Shown here: positions 1-5,669 of the stretch, piece after piece
Layout: every line of letters starts with the position of its first letter
How positions within the stretch are numbered: position 1 is the stretch's first letter
Origin: an uncultured Clostridia bacterium
Lineage (GTDB): Bacteria; Bacillota; Clostridia; Christensenellales; Borkfalkiaceae
Length of the DNA: 6,866 nucleotides
Direction of reading: 5' to 3'
Assembly: GCA_937920115.1 (NCBI GenBank)
Contig: CALGVF010000269.1
Span: 1 to 6,866 of the forward strand
The notes under the pieces: generated by a model
Databases searched by the model: none
What the model was told of the DNA's origin: nothing
Seen by the model: only the letters and a program-made list of their open reading frames with translations
Made by a program: the position numbers and the translations under genes

Positions 1-709
1 GGGGGTTACCCTCTAAAATCGACCTGTCCATGAACGCGCCGGGGTCGCCCTCGTCGCCGTTACATACTACGTATTTCTCGCCGTCGGGTTGAGCGTAAGC
101 AAACTGCCACTTTCTGCCCGTCGGGAAACCGCCGCCGCCTCTGCCGCGAAGTCCCGAATCGAGAATATCCTTTATGACGTCGGCTCTGTCCATCTGCAAA
201 GCCTTAGCAAGTCCTTGGAACGCTCCCGCTCCCAAAGCCTCGTCGATATTTTCGGGGTTAATGCTTCCGCAACCGTGCAATGCGATACGAACCTGCTTTT
301 TGTAGAAAGTGATTTCGTCCTGCTTGGAAATTTTCTTTTCGGTAACGGGGTCGACGTACAAAAGTCTTTCGACGATTTCGCCGCCCTCGATGTCCTTTTC
401 GACTATCTCGGCAACGTCGTCGAGTTTAACCATTCTGTAAAGAGTGTCTTCGGGATAGATTTTAACGAAAGGTCCCTGCGAGCAGAAACCGAAGCAACCT
501 ACCTGATTGACGGTGACTTTATCGCCGAGTCCTTTTTTTGCAACGAGTCTTTCAAACTCCGCTTTAATCTCAGCCGAATGAGAAGAGAGACAGCCCGTAC
601 CGCCGCAGAGAACGATATGTCTTCTGCCGTCCGAACCCGTGAACTTAGCGTCCATGCACTTGGAGCATTTATCGGATATAACCTTTAATTCTTCAAAGTT
701 TTTAATCAT
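1..709 (-). CDS. hydB: NuoF-like flavoprotein subunit of NAD(P)-linked [FeFe] hydrogenase (HydB type), 3' part outside window
   Basis: This is the first 236 residues of a NuoF/HydB-type subunit, which binds FMN, NAD(P)(H) and Fe-S clusters and passes electrons between the pyridine nucleotide and the other subunits. Seen: CxxC at C15/C18; a thioredoxin-like 2Fe-2S domain with C35-x4-C40 and C72-x3-C76; a linker at 100-185; then the NuoF core with the glycine-rich RGRGGGGFPTGRKW (188-201) and CNGDEGDPGAFMDR (216-229) FMN/NADH motifs. A fused N-terminal 2Fe-2S domain is typical of hydrogenase HydB/HndC proteins rather than of respiratory NuoF. ATG codons lie at 712 and 709; I chose 709 because it sits 7 nt from GAGG (720-717), while 712 is 4 nt away. 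The gene overlaps the hydC stop (TGATG or ATGA), implying translational coupling. The catalytic HydA is expected beyond base 1. A formate dehydrogenase-linked or other diaphorase complex cannot be excluded without the downstream gene. Cytoplasmic. Confidence 0.88.
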   Translation of the reverse strand, partial: MIKNFEELKVISDKCSKCMDAKFTGSDGRRHIVLCGGTGCLSSHSAEIKAEFERLVAKKGLGDKVTVNQVGCFGFCSQGPFVKIYPEDTLYRMVKLDDVAEIVEKDIEGGEIVERLLYVDPVTEKKISKQDEITFYKKQVRIALHGCGSINPENIDEALGAGAFQGLAKALQMDRADVIKDILDSGLRGRGGGGFPTGRKWQFAYAQPDGEKYVVCNGDEGDPGAFMDRSILEGNP

Positions 710-1194
710 CATTTCACCTCGCCCGATCTGTATTCCTCGATAACCTTGGGAACCGCGTCAACGGTAAGTTTCGGATAAACCTTTCCGTTAATGGATACGG
801 CGGGAGCGATACCGCAAGCGCCGATACAACGAAGCGCGTCGAGAGTGAAAAGTCCGTCCTCGCTCGTTTCGCCCGGTTTAATTTTCAGAAGTTCCGAGAA
901 TTTGTCGATAACCTGCTGCGCGCCCTTGACGTAGCAAGCCGTTCCGAGGCAGCAACCTATAACGTACTTGCCCTTCGGCATAAGCGAAAAGAACGAATAG
1001 AACGTAACGACGCCGTAAATTTCGGCGACGCTTATTCCCGTCTTTTCGGATACAAGTTCCTGAACTTCCAAAGGAATATAACCGTATTCCTTCTGAATAT
1101 CGCTCAGAATCATCATAAGCGGCGTTTTTTCGTCGGAATATCTCTCGCAAATCTCGGTGATTTGCTTAACAGCCGCTTCCTGCAAATGAGCCAT
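709..1194 (-). CDS. hydC: NuoE-like 2Fe-2S subunit of NAD(P)-linked [FeFe] hydrogenase (HydC type)
   Basis: A complete 161-residue NuoE/HydC protein, the small thioredoxin-fold subunit that carries one 2Fe-2S cluster and works with the NuoF-like subunit encoded next. Seen: an N-terminal helical region with YGYIPLEVQELV (37-48), the family signature YGVVTFYSFF (60-69), cluster ligands C82-x4-C87 (CLGTAC) and C123-x3-C127 (CIGACGIAPA). Length matches the usual ~160 residues. The reading frame is open to an ATG at 1239, but the ATG at 1194 is taken because AGGAGG (1207-1202) lies 7 nt before it and the family homology begins there. Its stop TGA (711-709) overlaps the hydB start. The gene is first in its operon, behind a consensus promoter at 1347-1318. 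Pairing with hydB in the order E-F and the absence of other Nuo subunits favour a soluble hydrogenase; this is inference, since the catalytic subunit is outside the window. Confidence 0.92.
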   Translation of the reverse strand: MAHLQEAAVKQITEICERYSDEKTPLMMILSDIQKEYGYIPLEVQELVSEKTGISVAEIYGVVTFYSFFSLMPKGKYVIGCCLGTACYVKGAQQVIDKFSELLKIKPGETSEDGLFTLDALRCIGACGIAPAVSINGKVYPKLTVDAVPKVIEEYRSGEVK

Positions 1195-1200
1195 CGTAAG

Positions 1201-1210
1201 CCCTCCTTTA
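1201..1210 (-). promoter_or_regulatory. Strong ribosome binding site of hydC
   Basis: TAAAGGAGGG, read on the minus strand, contains a full AGGAGG at 1207-1202, 7 nt before the ATG at 1194. It decides the start of hydC over the upstream in-frame ATG at 1239, which has no comparable site. Confidence 0.9.
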
Positions 1211-1317
1211 AATGTAGAAAAAATAGTTGATTTCGGCAAGCCTTTCCCCCTTTGGGTTCAAGTCAAGCCGTATTCCCCCGCCCCGCTTTGCGCCGCGCGG
1301 CGTCGGTATTCTTATAG

Positions 1318-1347
1318 ATTATACTATAAATTAAGTATATATGTCAA
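1318..1347 (-). promoter_or_regulatory. Sigma-A promoter of the hydCB operon
   Basis: Perfect -35 TTGACA (1347-1342) and perfect -10 TATAAT (1323-1318) separated by 18 bp of AT-rich sequence. Transcription should begin near 1311, giving a leader of about 117 nt before hydC. That leader is GC-rich at its start (self-complementary GCCGCGCGGC) and then holds a C-run/G-run pair; I recognise no known riboswitch class in it. No Rex-type TTGTTAA half-sites are visible over the promoter. Confidence 0.85.
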
Positions 1348-1393
1348 TTATAAAAACGGCTTTTTCGCTTTTTTTGCCATCCGATAAGGAGAA

Positions 1394-1441
1394 CAAAACT
1401 AAACCGCGGGCGGTCGGAAATGAAATTCCGACCGCCCGCGG
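1394..1441 (-). terminator. Rho-independent terminator after the PHP gene
   Basis: A perfect 16-bp inverted repeat (1404-1419 with 1426-1441) with a 6-nt loop; the outer ten pairs are all G/C. Read on the minus strand, the stem is followed by TTTAGTTTTG (1403-1394), a broken but T-rich tail. It lies 95 bases past the PHP gene stop and before the hydC promoter, so it most likely ends the PHP transcript and insulates hydCB. The stem is unusually long for a terminator; on the plus strand a shorter T run also follows (1448-1453), but no plus-strand gene feeds it. Confidence 0.75.
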
Positions 1442-1535
1442 CGTCACACTTTTTAACTAATTTTAAACAAAAACTCTTCCTATAAGTCGATTAAACGGTA
1501 TTTTTGCCGCCAATCGCATCTTTTTAAAAACGCTC

Positions 1536-2252
1536 TTATTCAATTATTACTTCGCCGTTTTTTGTAAACAACTTGTGCTTACGCTTTTTAAGTTCTTTTA
1601 CCAAATCGGCTTCGTTTTCGGGTCTGCGTTCCAAAAATACTCCCGTTCCTATATGCTCGGGAATATGAAAATCGCTGCCCGCCGTCCGTATAAGATTGTA
1701 TTTTTTCGCGAACTCCAACGCCTTTTCGTTGTCGTTGGAATGTCCCGGGTGTCCGTTGAACGCCTCTACCCCGTTTAAATATTCGGGGTTCCGATAGTTT
1801 ATCATAGTGCGGAACGGGTGAGCCTGCGACAATATCCAATCTTTTTCAAGGCACAGTTCGTACAGTTCCTTGTGGCTCATTTTGAATATCTTTTCGCCGC
1901 CGCCGAGTACGAAATCGGGCGTTACGCCGTATATCAGCAGTTCGGCTTTATCTGGGACGGGTTCGTAGTACGACGTGCAATCTAGCATCGATTCCATACC
2001 GAAAAACACGTCTATACCCACCTTTTTACACTCCTCTTTGAGCGTGAGATAATGGGCGACGAAATTTTCGTTATATTTTTTGCAATCGGTTTTCGAGCCG
2101 TAATACTCTTCCGCCAGATGCGAATTGTAATGCGAAGTATAGACTATGCCGTCATAGCCGTGACTTTTATACAATTCCGCAATGGTTTTTTCGTCCGTCT
2201 CGGCACACCCCGAAGTACCTTTGACGTGTAAATGCATCTCGAGTTTATACAT
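1536..2252 (-). CDS. PHP-domain metal-dependent hydrolase (putative phosphoesterase)
   Basis: A complete 238-residue single-domain PHP (polymerase and histidinol phosphatase) protein. Visible candidate metal ligands, in the family order, are H7 and H9 (the N-terminal HLH), E18, H41 (TSHYN), E87 (FGMES), H145 (QAHPFR), and D194/H196 (GSDFH). The full ligand set suggests an active multi-metal hydrolase of phosphate esters, as in the YciV/TrpH and histidinol-phosphatase branches, but the substrate cannot be told from sequence: the protein is short, lacks the extra domains of DNA polymerase PHP modules, and has no his genes nearby. No signal peptide or membrane segment is seen, so it is probably cytoplasmic. 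The ATG at 2252 is preceded at 6 nt by GAGGT (2263-2259). It is a single-gene unit with its own promoter (2299-2270) and terminator (1441-1394). Confidence 0.88.
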   Translation of the reverse strand: MYKLEMHLHVKGTSGCAETDEKTIAELYKSHGYDGIVYTSHYNSHLAEEYYGSKTDCKKYNENFVAHYLTLKEECKKVGIDVFFGMESMLDCTSYYEPVPDKAELLIYGVTPDFVLGGGEKIFKMSHKELYELCLEKDWILSQAHPFRTMINYRNPEYLNGVEAFNGHPGHSNDNEKALEFAKKYNLIRTAGSDFHIPEHIGTGVFLERRPENEADLVKELKKRKHKLFTKNGEVIIE

Positions 2253-2269
2253 TTTTCTACCTCGTCGAG

Positions 2270-2299
2270 ATTATACTACCGAAGCGGAAAACTTGTCAA
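2270..2299 (-). promoter_or_regulatory. Sigma-A promoter of the PHP gene
   Basis: Perfect TTGACA (2299-2294), 18-bp spacer, perfect TATAAT (2275-2270). It begins only about 30 bases past the permease stop. The expected transcription start, about 2263, falls at the first base of the GAGGT ribosome binding site, so the leader would be only about 11 nt. Confidence 0.85.
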
Positions 2300-2329
2300 T
2301 AAAATTCGCTTATAAGCAGCGGAAATTTT

Positions 2330-3775
2330 TTAGTGAGTAAGGAAGAACATCGCGAGGAACAAAGCCGTGATTATCCAAGTTCCGAGTTTGACTTCCTTGA
2401 TTTTTCCCGTGAAAGATTTTATCACTACGTAGGATATAAGACCGAACGCTATTCCGTAAGAAATATTGTAAGTGAACGGCATCATAGCCATAGTCAAAAA
2501 CGCGGGAACGGACGCGGAAACGTCCGACCAATCGATATCTTTTACGCTGCCTATCATAAGCACGCCGACGTAAACGAGCGCCGCTCCGTAAGCGTAAGCG
2601 GGAATGAGTTTCGCAAGCGGAGCGAAGAAGAGAGCGACTAAGAACGCCGCCGCGGTTATAAGAGACGAAAAGCCCGTTTTACCGCCTGCGGCAACGCCTG
2701 CCGAAGACTCGACGAAAGTAGTTACCGTCGAAGTTCCGAGTACCGCTCCCGTGCAAGTCGCGACTGCGTCCGCGAGCATCGCTCTGTCCATATTAGGAAC
2801 TCTGAGTTCGCCGTTTTCGTCCGCTTCGAGAAGATTTCCGCCGCGGCACGCGCCGTATAAAGTTCCCATCGTGTCGAACATATCTACCATACAGAACGCG
2901 AGAGCGGTCGTTATAAAGAGAATGACGAGTCCGCCGACGGACGCTCCGTCTTTCGCGAGATACGCGGAGAAATCGAAGCCTTCGGTAAACACTTTTCCGA
3001 ACGATTCGTTAGCGAACGCCACGAAAGGTTTGAACGGATTTAAAGATAAATTTTTGCCGAAGTCGTCGTAAAATCCGTGTACGGTCAGACCTAAAAGATA
3101 GTAAAGGGCGGTTCCGCCGAGTATGCCCCAAAGGATAGAGCCCTTGACTTTCTTATGCGAAAGCACTGCGATAAGCAGTATGGAAATAACGGCAACGATA
3201 AGCGGCATTACCTGACCCCAAGAAGCCCCGCCCAAAAGGTTGAACGAAGCGAGCGTTACGCCGGTAGTCGGGTGGGGAATAACGATTGTAGCGTCCTGTA
3301 AACCCAAAAACGCGATAAAAAGACCGATACCTGCGGGAATAGCCGCCTTGACGACGGGAGGAATAGCCTCGAAAATTATTTTCCTGAGACCCGTAACTGT
3401 AAGAGCCACGAAAATAAGCCCGTCCAAAAGAACGAAAACGAGGGCGTTCGCATAAGTAAATCCGAGTGCCCCGCATACGGTATACACGAAAAACGCGTTA
3501 AGACCCATTCCGGGAGCCTGAGCGAGCGGAAGGTTCGCCAAAAGCCCGATAAGAACGGTGCCGACAACCGCAGATATAGCGGTCGTAACGTACATTGCGT
3601 CGAGCGATACGCTGCCGAGACTTGCAAACATACCCGAGTTGACGACGAGTATATACGCCATTGCGAGGAAAGTCGTAAGACCTGCGACAATTTCCGTTTT
3701 TATCGACGAACCTTTTTCGGTGATACGAAACTTTCTGTCGAAAAACGAAGTTTTCTTTTGTTCGATATTTTCCAT
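2330..3775 (-). CDS. pbuG: NCS2/AzgA-family purine (hypoxanthine/guanine/adenine) permease, PbuG-like
   Basis: A complete 481-residue integral membrane protein of the AzgA/PbuG branch of the nucleobase:cation symporter-2 family, which imports purine bases by proton symport for salvage. Seen: the start region TEIVAGLTTFLAMAYILVVN (27-46); QAPGMGLNAFF (86-96); VDMFDTMGTLYG (297-308), the family's conserved membrane segment; and the long motif from GTSTVTTFVESSAG at 347 to GGKTG at 368, diagnostic of AzgA-type rather than uracil/xanthine-type carriers. The sequence is hydrophobic throughout, consistent with the 12-14 segments of the fold. Exact base preference is not readable. It starts at the ATG at 3775, with AAGGAG (3786-3781) 5 nt before it. 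It is transcribed alone from 3870-3842. Its leader of about 60 nt is too short for, and does not resemble, the purine riboswitch that often controls pbuG. No clear strong terminator follows; only a short GCTTATAAGC palindrome at about 2310. Confidence 0.92.
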   Translation of the reverse strand: MENIEQKKTSFFDRKFRITEKGSSIKTEIVAGLTTFLAMAYILVVNSGMFASLGSVSLDAMYVTTAISAVVGTVLIGLLANLPLAQAPGMGLNAFFVYTVCGALGFTYANALVFVLLDGLIFVALTVTGLRKIIFEAIPPVVKAAIPAGIGLFIAFLGLQDATIVIPHPTTGVTLASFNLLGGASWGQVMPLIVAVISILLIAVLSHKKVKGSILWGILGGTALYYLLGLTVHGFYDDFGKNLSLNPFKPFVAFANESFGKVFTEGFDFSAYLAKDGASVGGLVILFITTALAFCMVDMFDTMGTLYGACRGGNLLEADENGELRVPNMDRAMLADAVATCTGAVLGTSTVTTFVESSAGVAAGGKTGFSSLITAAAFLVALFFAPLAKLIPAYAYGAALVYVGVLMIGSVKDIDWSDVSASVPAFLTMAMMPFTYNISYGIAFGLISYVVIKSFTGKIKEVKLGTWIITALFLAMFFLTH

Positions 3776-3841
3776 AATATCTCCTTATTTTCCGCTTATC
3801 CGCGGTTTTTTTCATGATTTTGCCATGAACAAGCACTGCTT

Positions 3842-3870
3842 ATCATACCGCAAAAAAAGAATTATGTCAA
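3842..3870 (-). promoter_or_regulatory. Sigma-A promoter of the purine permease
   Basis: TTGACA (3870-3865), 17-bp spacer, TATGAT (3847-3842, one mismatch to TATAAT). The predicted start is near 3835. The leader contains a small CCGC/GCGG stem (3805-3792) just before the ribosome binding site, and CATG repeats, but no recognisable purine aptamer. Confidence 0.78.
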
Positions 3871-3968
3871 GTTATTTCGTCCGAAAGATTTAACCCCATA
3901 CGCCGTTCGCCGTACGACAGAATAAAAATCGGACTTAAAAACAGTTCGGAACGCCGCCTTAAAGTATC

Positions 3969-4070
3969 CGTCCCCTGCGATTGTAGAATATCTCTTCCGT
4001 TTCACGGGACGTCGAGGCGCCATCCCCTACGATTATTGAAATAAATTGCCGTATAGGTTGATTATTTCAA
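3969..4070. repeat. Degenerate direct and inverted repeats in the permease/thiT intergenic region
   Basis: No gene is seen between 3880 and 4257. Within it, 3969-3988 and 4021-4040 form an imperfect direct repeat (about 16 of 20 bases, core TCCCCTgCGATT / TCCCCTaCGATT). CGTCCC at 3969-3974 can pair with GGGACG at 4006-4011, and TTGAAATAA (4036-4044) has an exact inverted copy at 4062-4070. These could be remains of a dispersed intergenic element; no coding potential or known RNA family is recognised. Confidence 0.45.
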
Positions 4071-4090
4071 CTTCTCATTTAATAACAAAT

Positions 4091-4118
4091 AAAAAAGTCT
4101 CCCCTGTGCAAGGGGAGA
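4091..4118 (-). terminator. Probable thiT terminator supplied by the repeat element
   Basis: Read on the minus strand, the 8-bp TCTCCCCT/AGGGGAGA stem (4118-4111 with 4105-4098, 5-nt loop) is followed, after two bases, by six T residues (4096-4091) and further T-rich sequence. This is the classical intrinsic terminator layout. It lies about 140 bases past the thiT stop, at the end of the repeat element. Confidence 0.7.
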
Positions 4119-4230
4119 TGTCACGATTTATCGTGACAAAAGGGTTGTATAAACTTTCTTTTTAACAACCCTTTCGTCAAATCCTCGCGGAAAGCCGCTC
4201 AATTTGCCACTTCCCCTTGCTCAGGGGAAG
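4098..4230. repeat. MITE-like structured intergenic repeat with terminal inverted hairpins
   Basis: A non-coding block of about 133 bp built almost entirely of hairpins. Left end: 4098-4105 pairs with 4111-4118 (CTCCCCT..AGGGGAG). Then TGTCACGA (4119-4126) with TCGTGACA (4131-4138). Then a 15-nt arm, 4134-4148, matching 4165-4179 with one mismatch (AAAGGGTTGT/ACAACCCTTT). Then GCGG/CCGC (4187-4198). Right end: 4210-4217 with 4223-4230. The two end hairpins are inverted copies of each other (16 of 21 positions), as in a miniature inverted-repeat element. No open reading frame, transposase or clear target-site duplication is visible. Similar CCCCTGTGCAAGGGG-type sequences are, from general knowledge, dispersed in gut clostridial genomes; copy number here cannot be seen. 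Confidence 0.6.
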
Positions 4231-4257
4231 CATTTACGGTATTTTTCCGACTGTTTT

Positions 4258-5358
4258 TTACGCTTCGAGCGGTTTCGGGTTGATTTCCGAAATACTCTTT
4301 CTTATCGCTTTCGACGAAAGAACGATGAGTGCCGCCGCTATATCGATTGCCGTATCGATTATTACGACTACGTTATACACAAGGCTGTAACCGAACGCTC
4401 CGAATTCCGATTCGGGGTTGTAGTATACGAAATATCCCGAAAGAACGTGCGAAATATATCTGAATATACCCGCAATAGCGATTCCGACTGCTATTTCCGC
4501 AATCATATTGCCTTTAAGGAACTTGAATTTCTTTGCGATACCCGTAAGACCAATCGCCGAGAACGCTATGGGATAATCGAGAAGAACCTGCATCGGCTGA
4601 TATGCGGAAGGACTCTGAATAAACTGCATTACGCCGTAAATAACTCCGACGTAAACTCCCCTTCTCACTCCGAATATGTACGAATAGAACATAAGCGGAA
4701 GCATGCTCGCGAAAGTTATCGAACCGCCGTCGGGCATTCTGAAAAGTCTGACGTAGGAAAGGGCGAACGAGAGGGCGAGACAAACGCCCGCGTAAGCGAT
4801 ATTTTTAGACTCGGTAGCCGTTCCCTCGTCTTTTCCCGCCAAAACGGTGATAGCCGCTATCGCGAGAACGAGAACGATCGAAGTAATATAGAACGCGACG
4901 GGGCTGTGCGGCTCCATGGCGTTCGGAGTCGAACAGAACACGATTAAAGCGTAGACGACAACCACCGCGAACGCCGCAAGCGTGAAATACTTGCTCGCCG
5001 CTGCGGACTTCTTTTTAAGTATCTGCCCTACGACCACGGTAAGTAAAAGGGCGGCTAAGAAACCGATAAAAAGATAGAATTTATAGTCGATATCTTCCTT
5101 ATCTTTCATTAAGCCGACAGTTAAAAACGCGACGATAAGAACGGCTGAATAAACGCATACGCCCCAAAAAGCGATTTTCTTAAAGGTATCGAGCGGCTTT
5201 TTGTTTACGCTTAAAACAACGTAAGCGATAATCAAAGCGACCGCTATCGCTATCGTGAGATATAACGCGACGTCGTACATGGCGTTCATTATCTGCTTGG
5301 GCGTGGGACTTGTAAGGTCGAACAACGCCCTCAAATGAGTGAGTTTGAAATAATCCAT
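4258..5358 (-). CDS. thiT: Thiamine ECF transporter S component (ThiT) with extra N-terminal membrane domain
   Basis: A 366-residue membrane protein. Its C-terminal half (about 186-355) is ThiT/YuaJ, the thiamine-binding S component that joins the shared EcfA/EcfA'/EcfT energizing module. Seen: ALSYVRL (199-205), PDGGSITFASMLPLM (209-223), RRGVYVGVIYGVMQFIQ (232-248), QVLLDYPIAF (257-266), RYISHVLSG (300-308) and GYSLVYN (323-329). H304, Y324 and N329 sit where the family's thiamine-contacting His, Tyr and Asn are expected (placed by motif, not aligned). ThiT proteins are usually near 180-200 residues; here residues 1-185 add about five hydrophobic segments (roughly 29-50, 62-82, 93-113, 124-142, 153-174) that I do not recognise. 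The start at 5358 has AAGGAG (5368-5363) 4 nt away; no internal start with a ribosome binding site separates the halves, so a true fusion is likely. No ECF module genes are in the window. The TPP riboswitch upstream independently supports thiamine as substrate. Confidence 0.9.
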   Translation of the reverse strand: MDYFKLTHLRALFDLTSPTPKQIMNAMYDVALYLTIAIAVALIIAYVVLSVNKKPLDTFKKIAFWGVCVYSAVLIVAFLTVGLMKDKEDIDYKFYLFIGFLAALLLTVVVGQILKKKSAAASKYFTLAAFAVVVVYALIVFCSTPNAMEPHSPVAFYITSIVLVLAIAAITVLAGKDEGTATESKNIAYAGVCLALSFALSYVRLFRMPDGGSITFASMLPLMFYSYIFGVRRGVYVGVIYGVMQFIQSPSAYQPMQVLLDYPIAFSAIGLTGIAKKFKFLKGNMIAEIAVGIAIAGIFRYISHVLSGYFVYYNPESEFGAFGYSLVYNVVVIIDTAIDIAAALIVLSSKAIRKSISEINPKPLEA

Positions 5359-5420
5359 TTTTCTCCTTTCGTCCGCGACTTTTCGGTATAATTTTTTCAG
5401 ATTGAAGCCGCGAAACGCAT

Positions 5421-5455
5421 TAAAAAACTCTTTACGGAATTACACGCAAAGAGTT
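5421..5455 (-). terminator. Riboswitch-linked intrinsic terminator in the thiT leader
   Basis: Arms 5455-5445 and 5436-5426 form an 11-bp stem (AACTCTTTGCG with CGTAAAGAGTT, one G-U pair) with an 8-nt loop, followed on the minus strand by a run of T (5427-5422). It lies between the TPP aptamer and the thiT ribosome binding site, so it is the probable expression platform: TPP binding would favour termination. I could not identify the competing antiterminator with confidence. Confidence 0.8.
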
Positions 5456-5477
5456 CGGATAAACACACCTTAAAAAT

Positions 5478-5570
5478 CGCAGTTCCATACAAGCATTGCC
5501 TTGTCAGGTTCAACGGGTATAATCTCAGCCGCGACGAAATTTCGGCTTCGCCGCAGGCACCCCTCGCGTA
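5478..5570 (-). promoter_or_regulatory. TPP (thiamine pyrophosphate) riboswitch aptamer
   Basis: Read on the minus strand, the THI-box elements appear in order: GAGGGGTGCC (5566-5557), a P3 arm GCGGCGAA pairing with TTCGTCGC (one G-U), the pyrimidine-sensing GGCTGAGA (5530-5523), then ACCCGTTGAACCTGA (5516-5502), the CAAG/CTTG hairpin around GGCAATGC, and the closing TGGAACTGCG (5487-5478). P1 pairs weakly through CGCG/TGCG. It lies directly downstream of a consensus promoter and upstream of a terminator and thiT, so it should lower thiT expression when TPP is abundant. Confidence 0.95.
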
Positions 5571-5591
5571 TATTGAGTTTTTACAAGTCGG

Positions 5592-5620
5592 ATTATACCC
5601 CTTTCCGTCGCCTTTGTCAA
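5592..5620 (-). promoter_or_regulatory. Sigma-A promoter of riboswitch-thiT
   Basis: Perfect TTGACA (5620-5615), optimal 17-bp spacer and perfect TATAAT (5597-5592). Expected start near 5585, about 15 nt before the TPP aptamer, which leaves the aptamer intact in the transcript. Confidence 0.88.
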
Positions 5621-5631
5621 TTATTTTCGCA

Positions 5632-5669
5632 TTGTTTTTTCGCTCCGCGAATAATAATGTATTATGATT
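5632..5669 (+). promoter_or_regulatory. Candidate feoA promoter with inverted-repeat operator over the start codon
   Basis: The plus strand has a weak -35-like TTGTTT (5632-5637) and an AATAAT -10-like hexamer (5653-5658). An inverted repeat spans 5650-5669: AATnATAAT, GT, ATTATnATT, with 8 of 9 arm positions pairing. The half-sites TAATAAT and ATTATGA each differ by one base from the Fur-box half TGATAAT/ATTATCA, but the central gap is 2 rather than 1. An iron-responsive repressor (Fur or DtxR type) acting here is inference from the feo context. Promoter elements are much weaker than the four on the other strand. Confidence 0.35.

Noticed and set aside
89..688. Open frame of 199 codons on the plus strand
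   Set aside because: It is antisense to hydB, has no ribosome binding site and no family resemblance, while the minus strand encodes clear NuoF motifs.
1195..1239. Upstream ATG extending hydC by 15 residues
   Set aside because: The AGGAGG site lies inside this extension and points to the ATG at 1194, where family homology begins.
2303..2325. Possible terminator after the purine permease
   Set aside because: Only a GCTTATAAGC palindrome with a 3-4 bp usable stem and a short T run is seen; too weak to annotate.
2333..3893. Several plus- and minus-strand frames over the purine permease
   Set aside because: All overlap the well supported permease in other frames; none has a start signal or recognisable motif.
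3880..4090. tRNA or known structured RNA in the intergenic gap
   Set aside because: No cloverleaf, TTCGA-type T loop or familiar riboswitch core could be read on either strand.
4098..4230. CRISPR-like array
   Set aside because: The repeats are inverted hairpins, not evenly spaced direct repeats with spacers, and no cas gene is present.
4204..4947. Open frame of 247 codons on the plus strand
   Set aside because: It is antisense to thiT, begins inside the hairpin repeat, and its product is Arg/Tyr/Asn-rich as expected from a codon-biased shadow frame.
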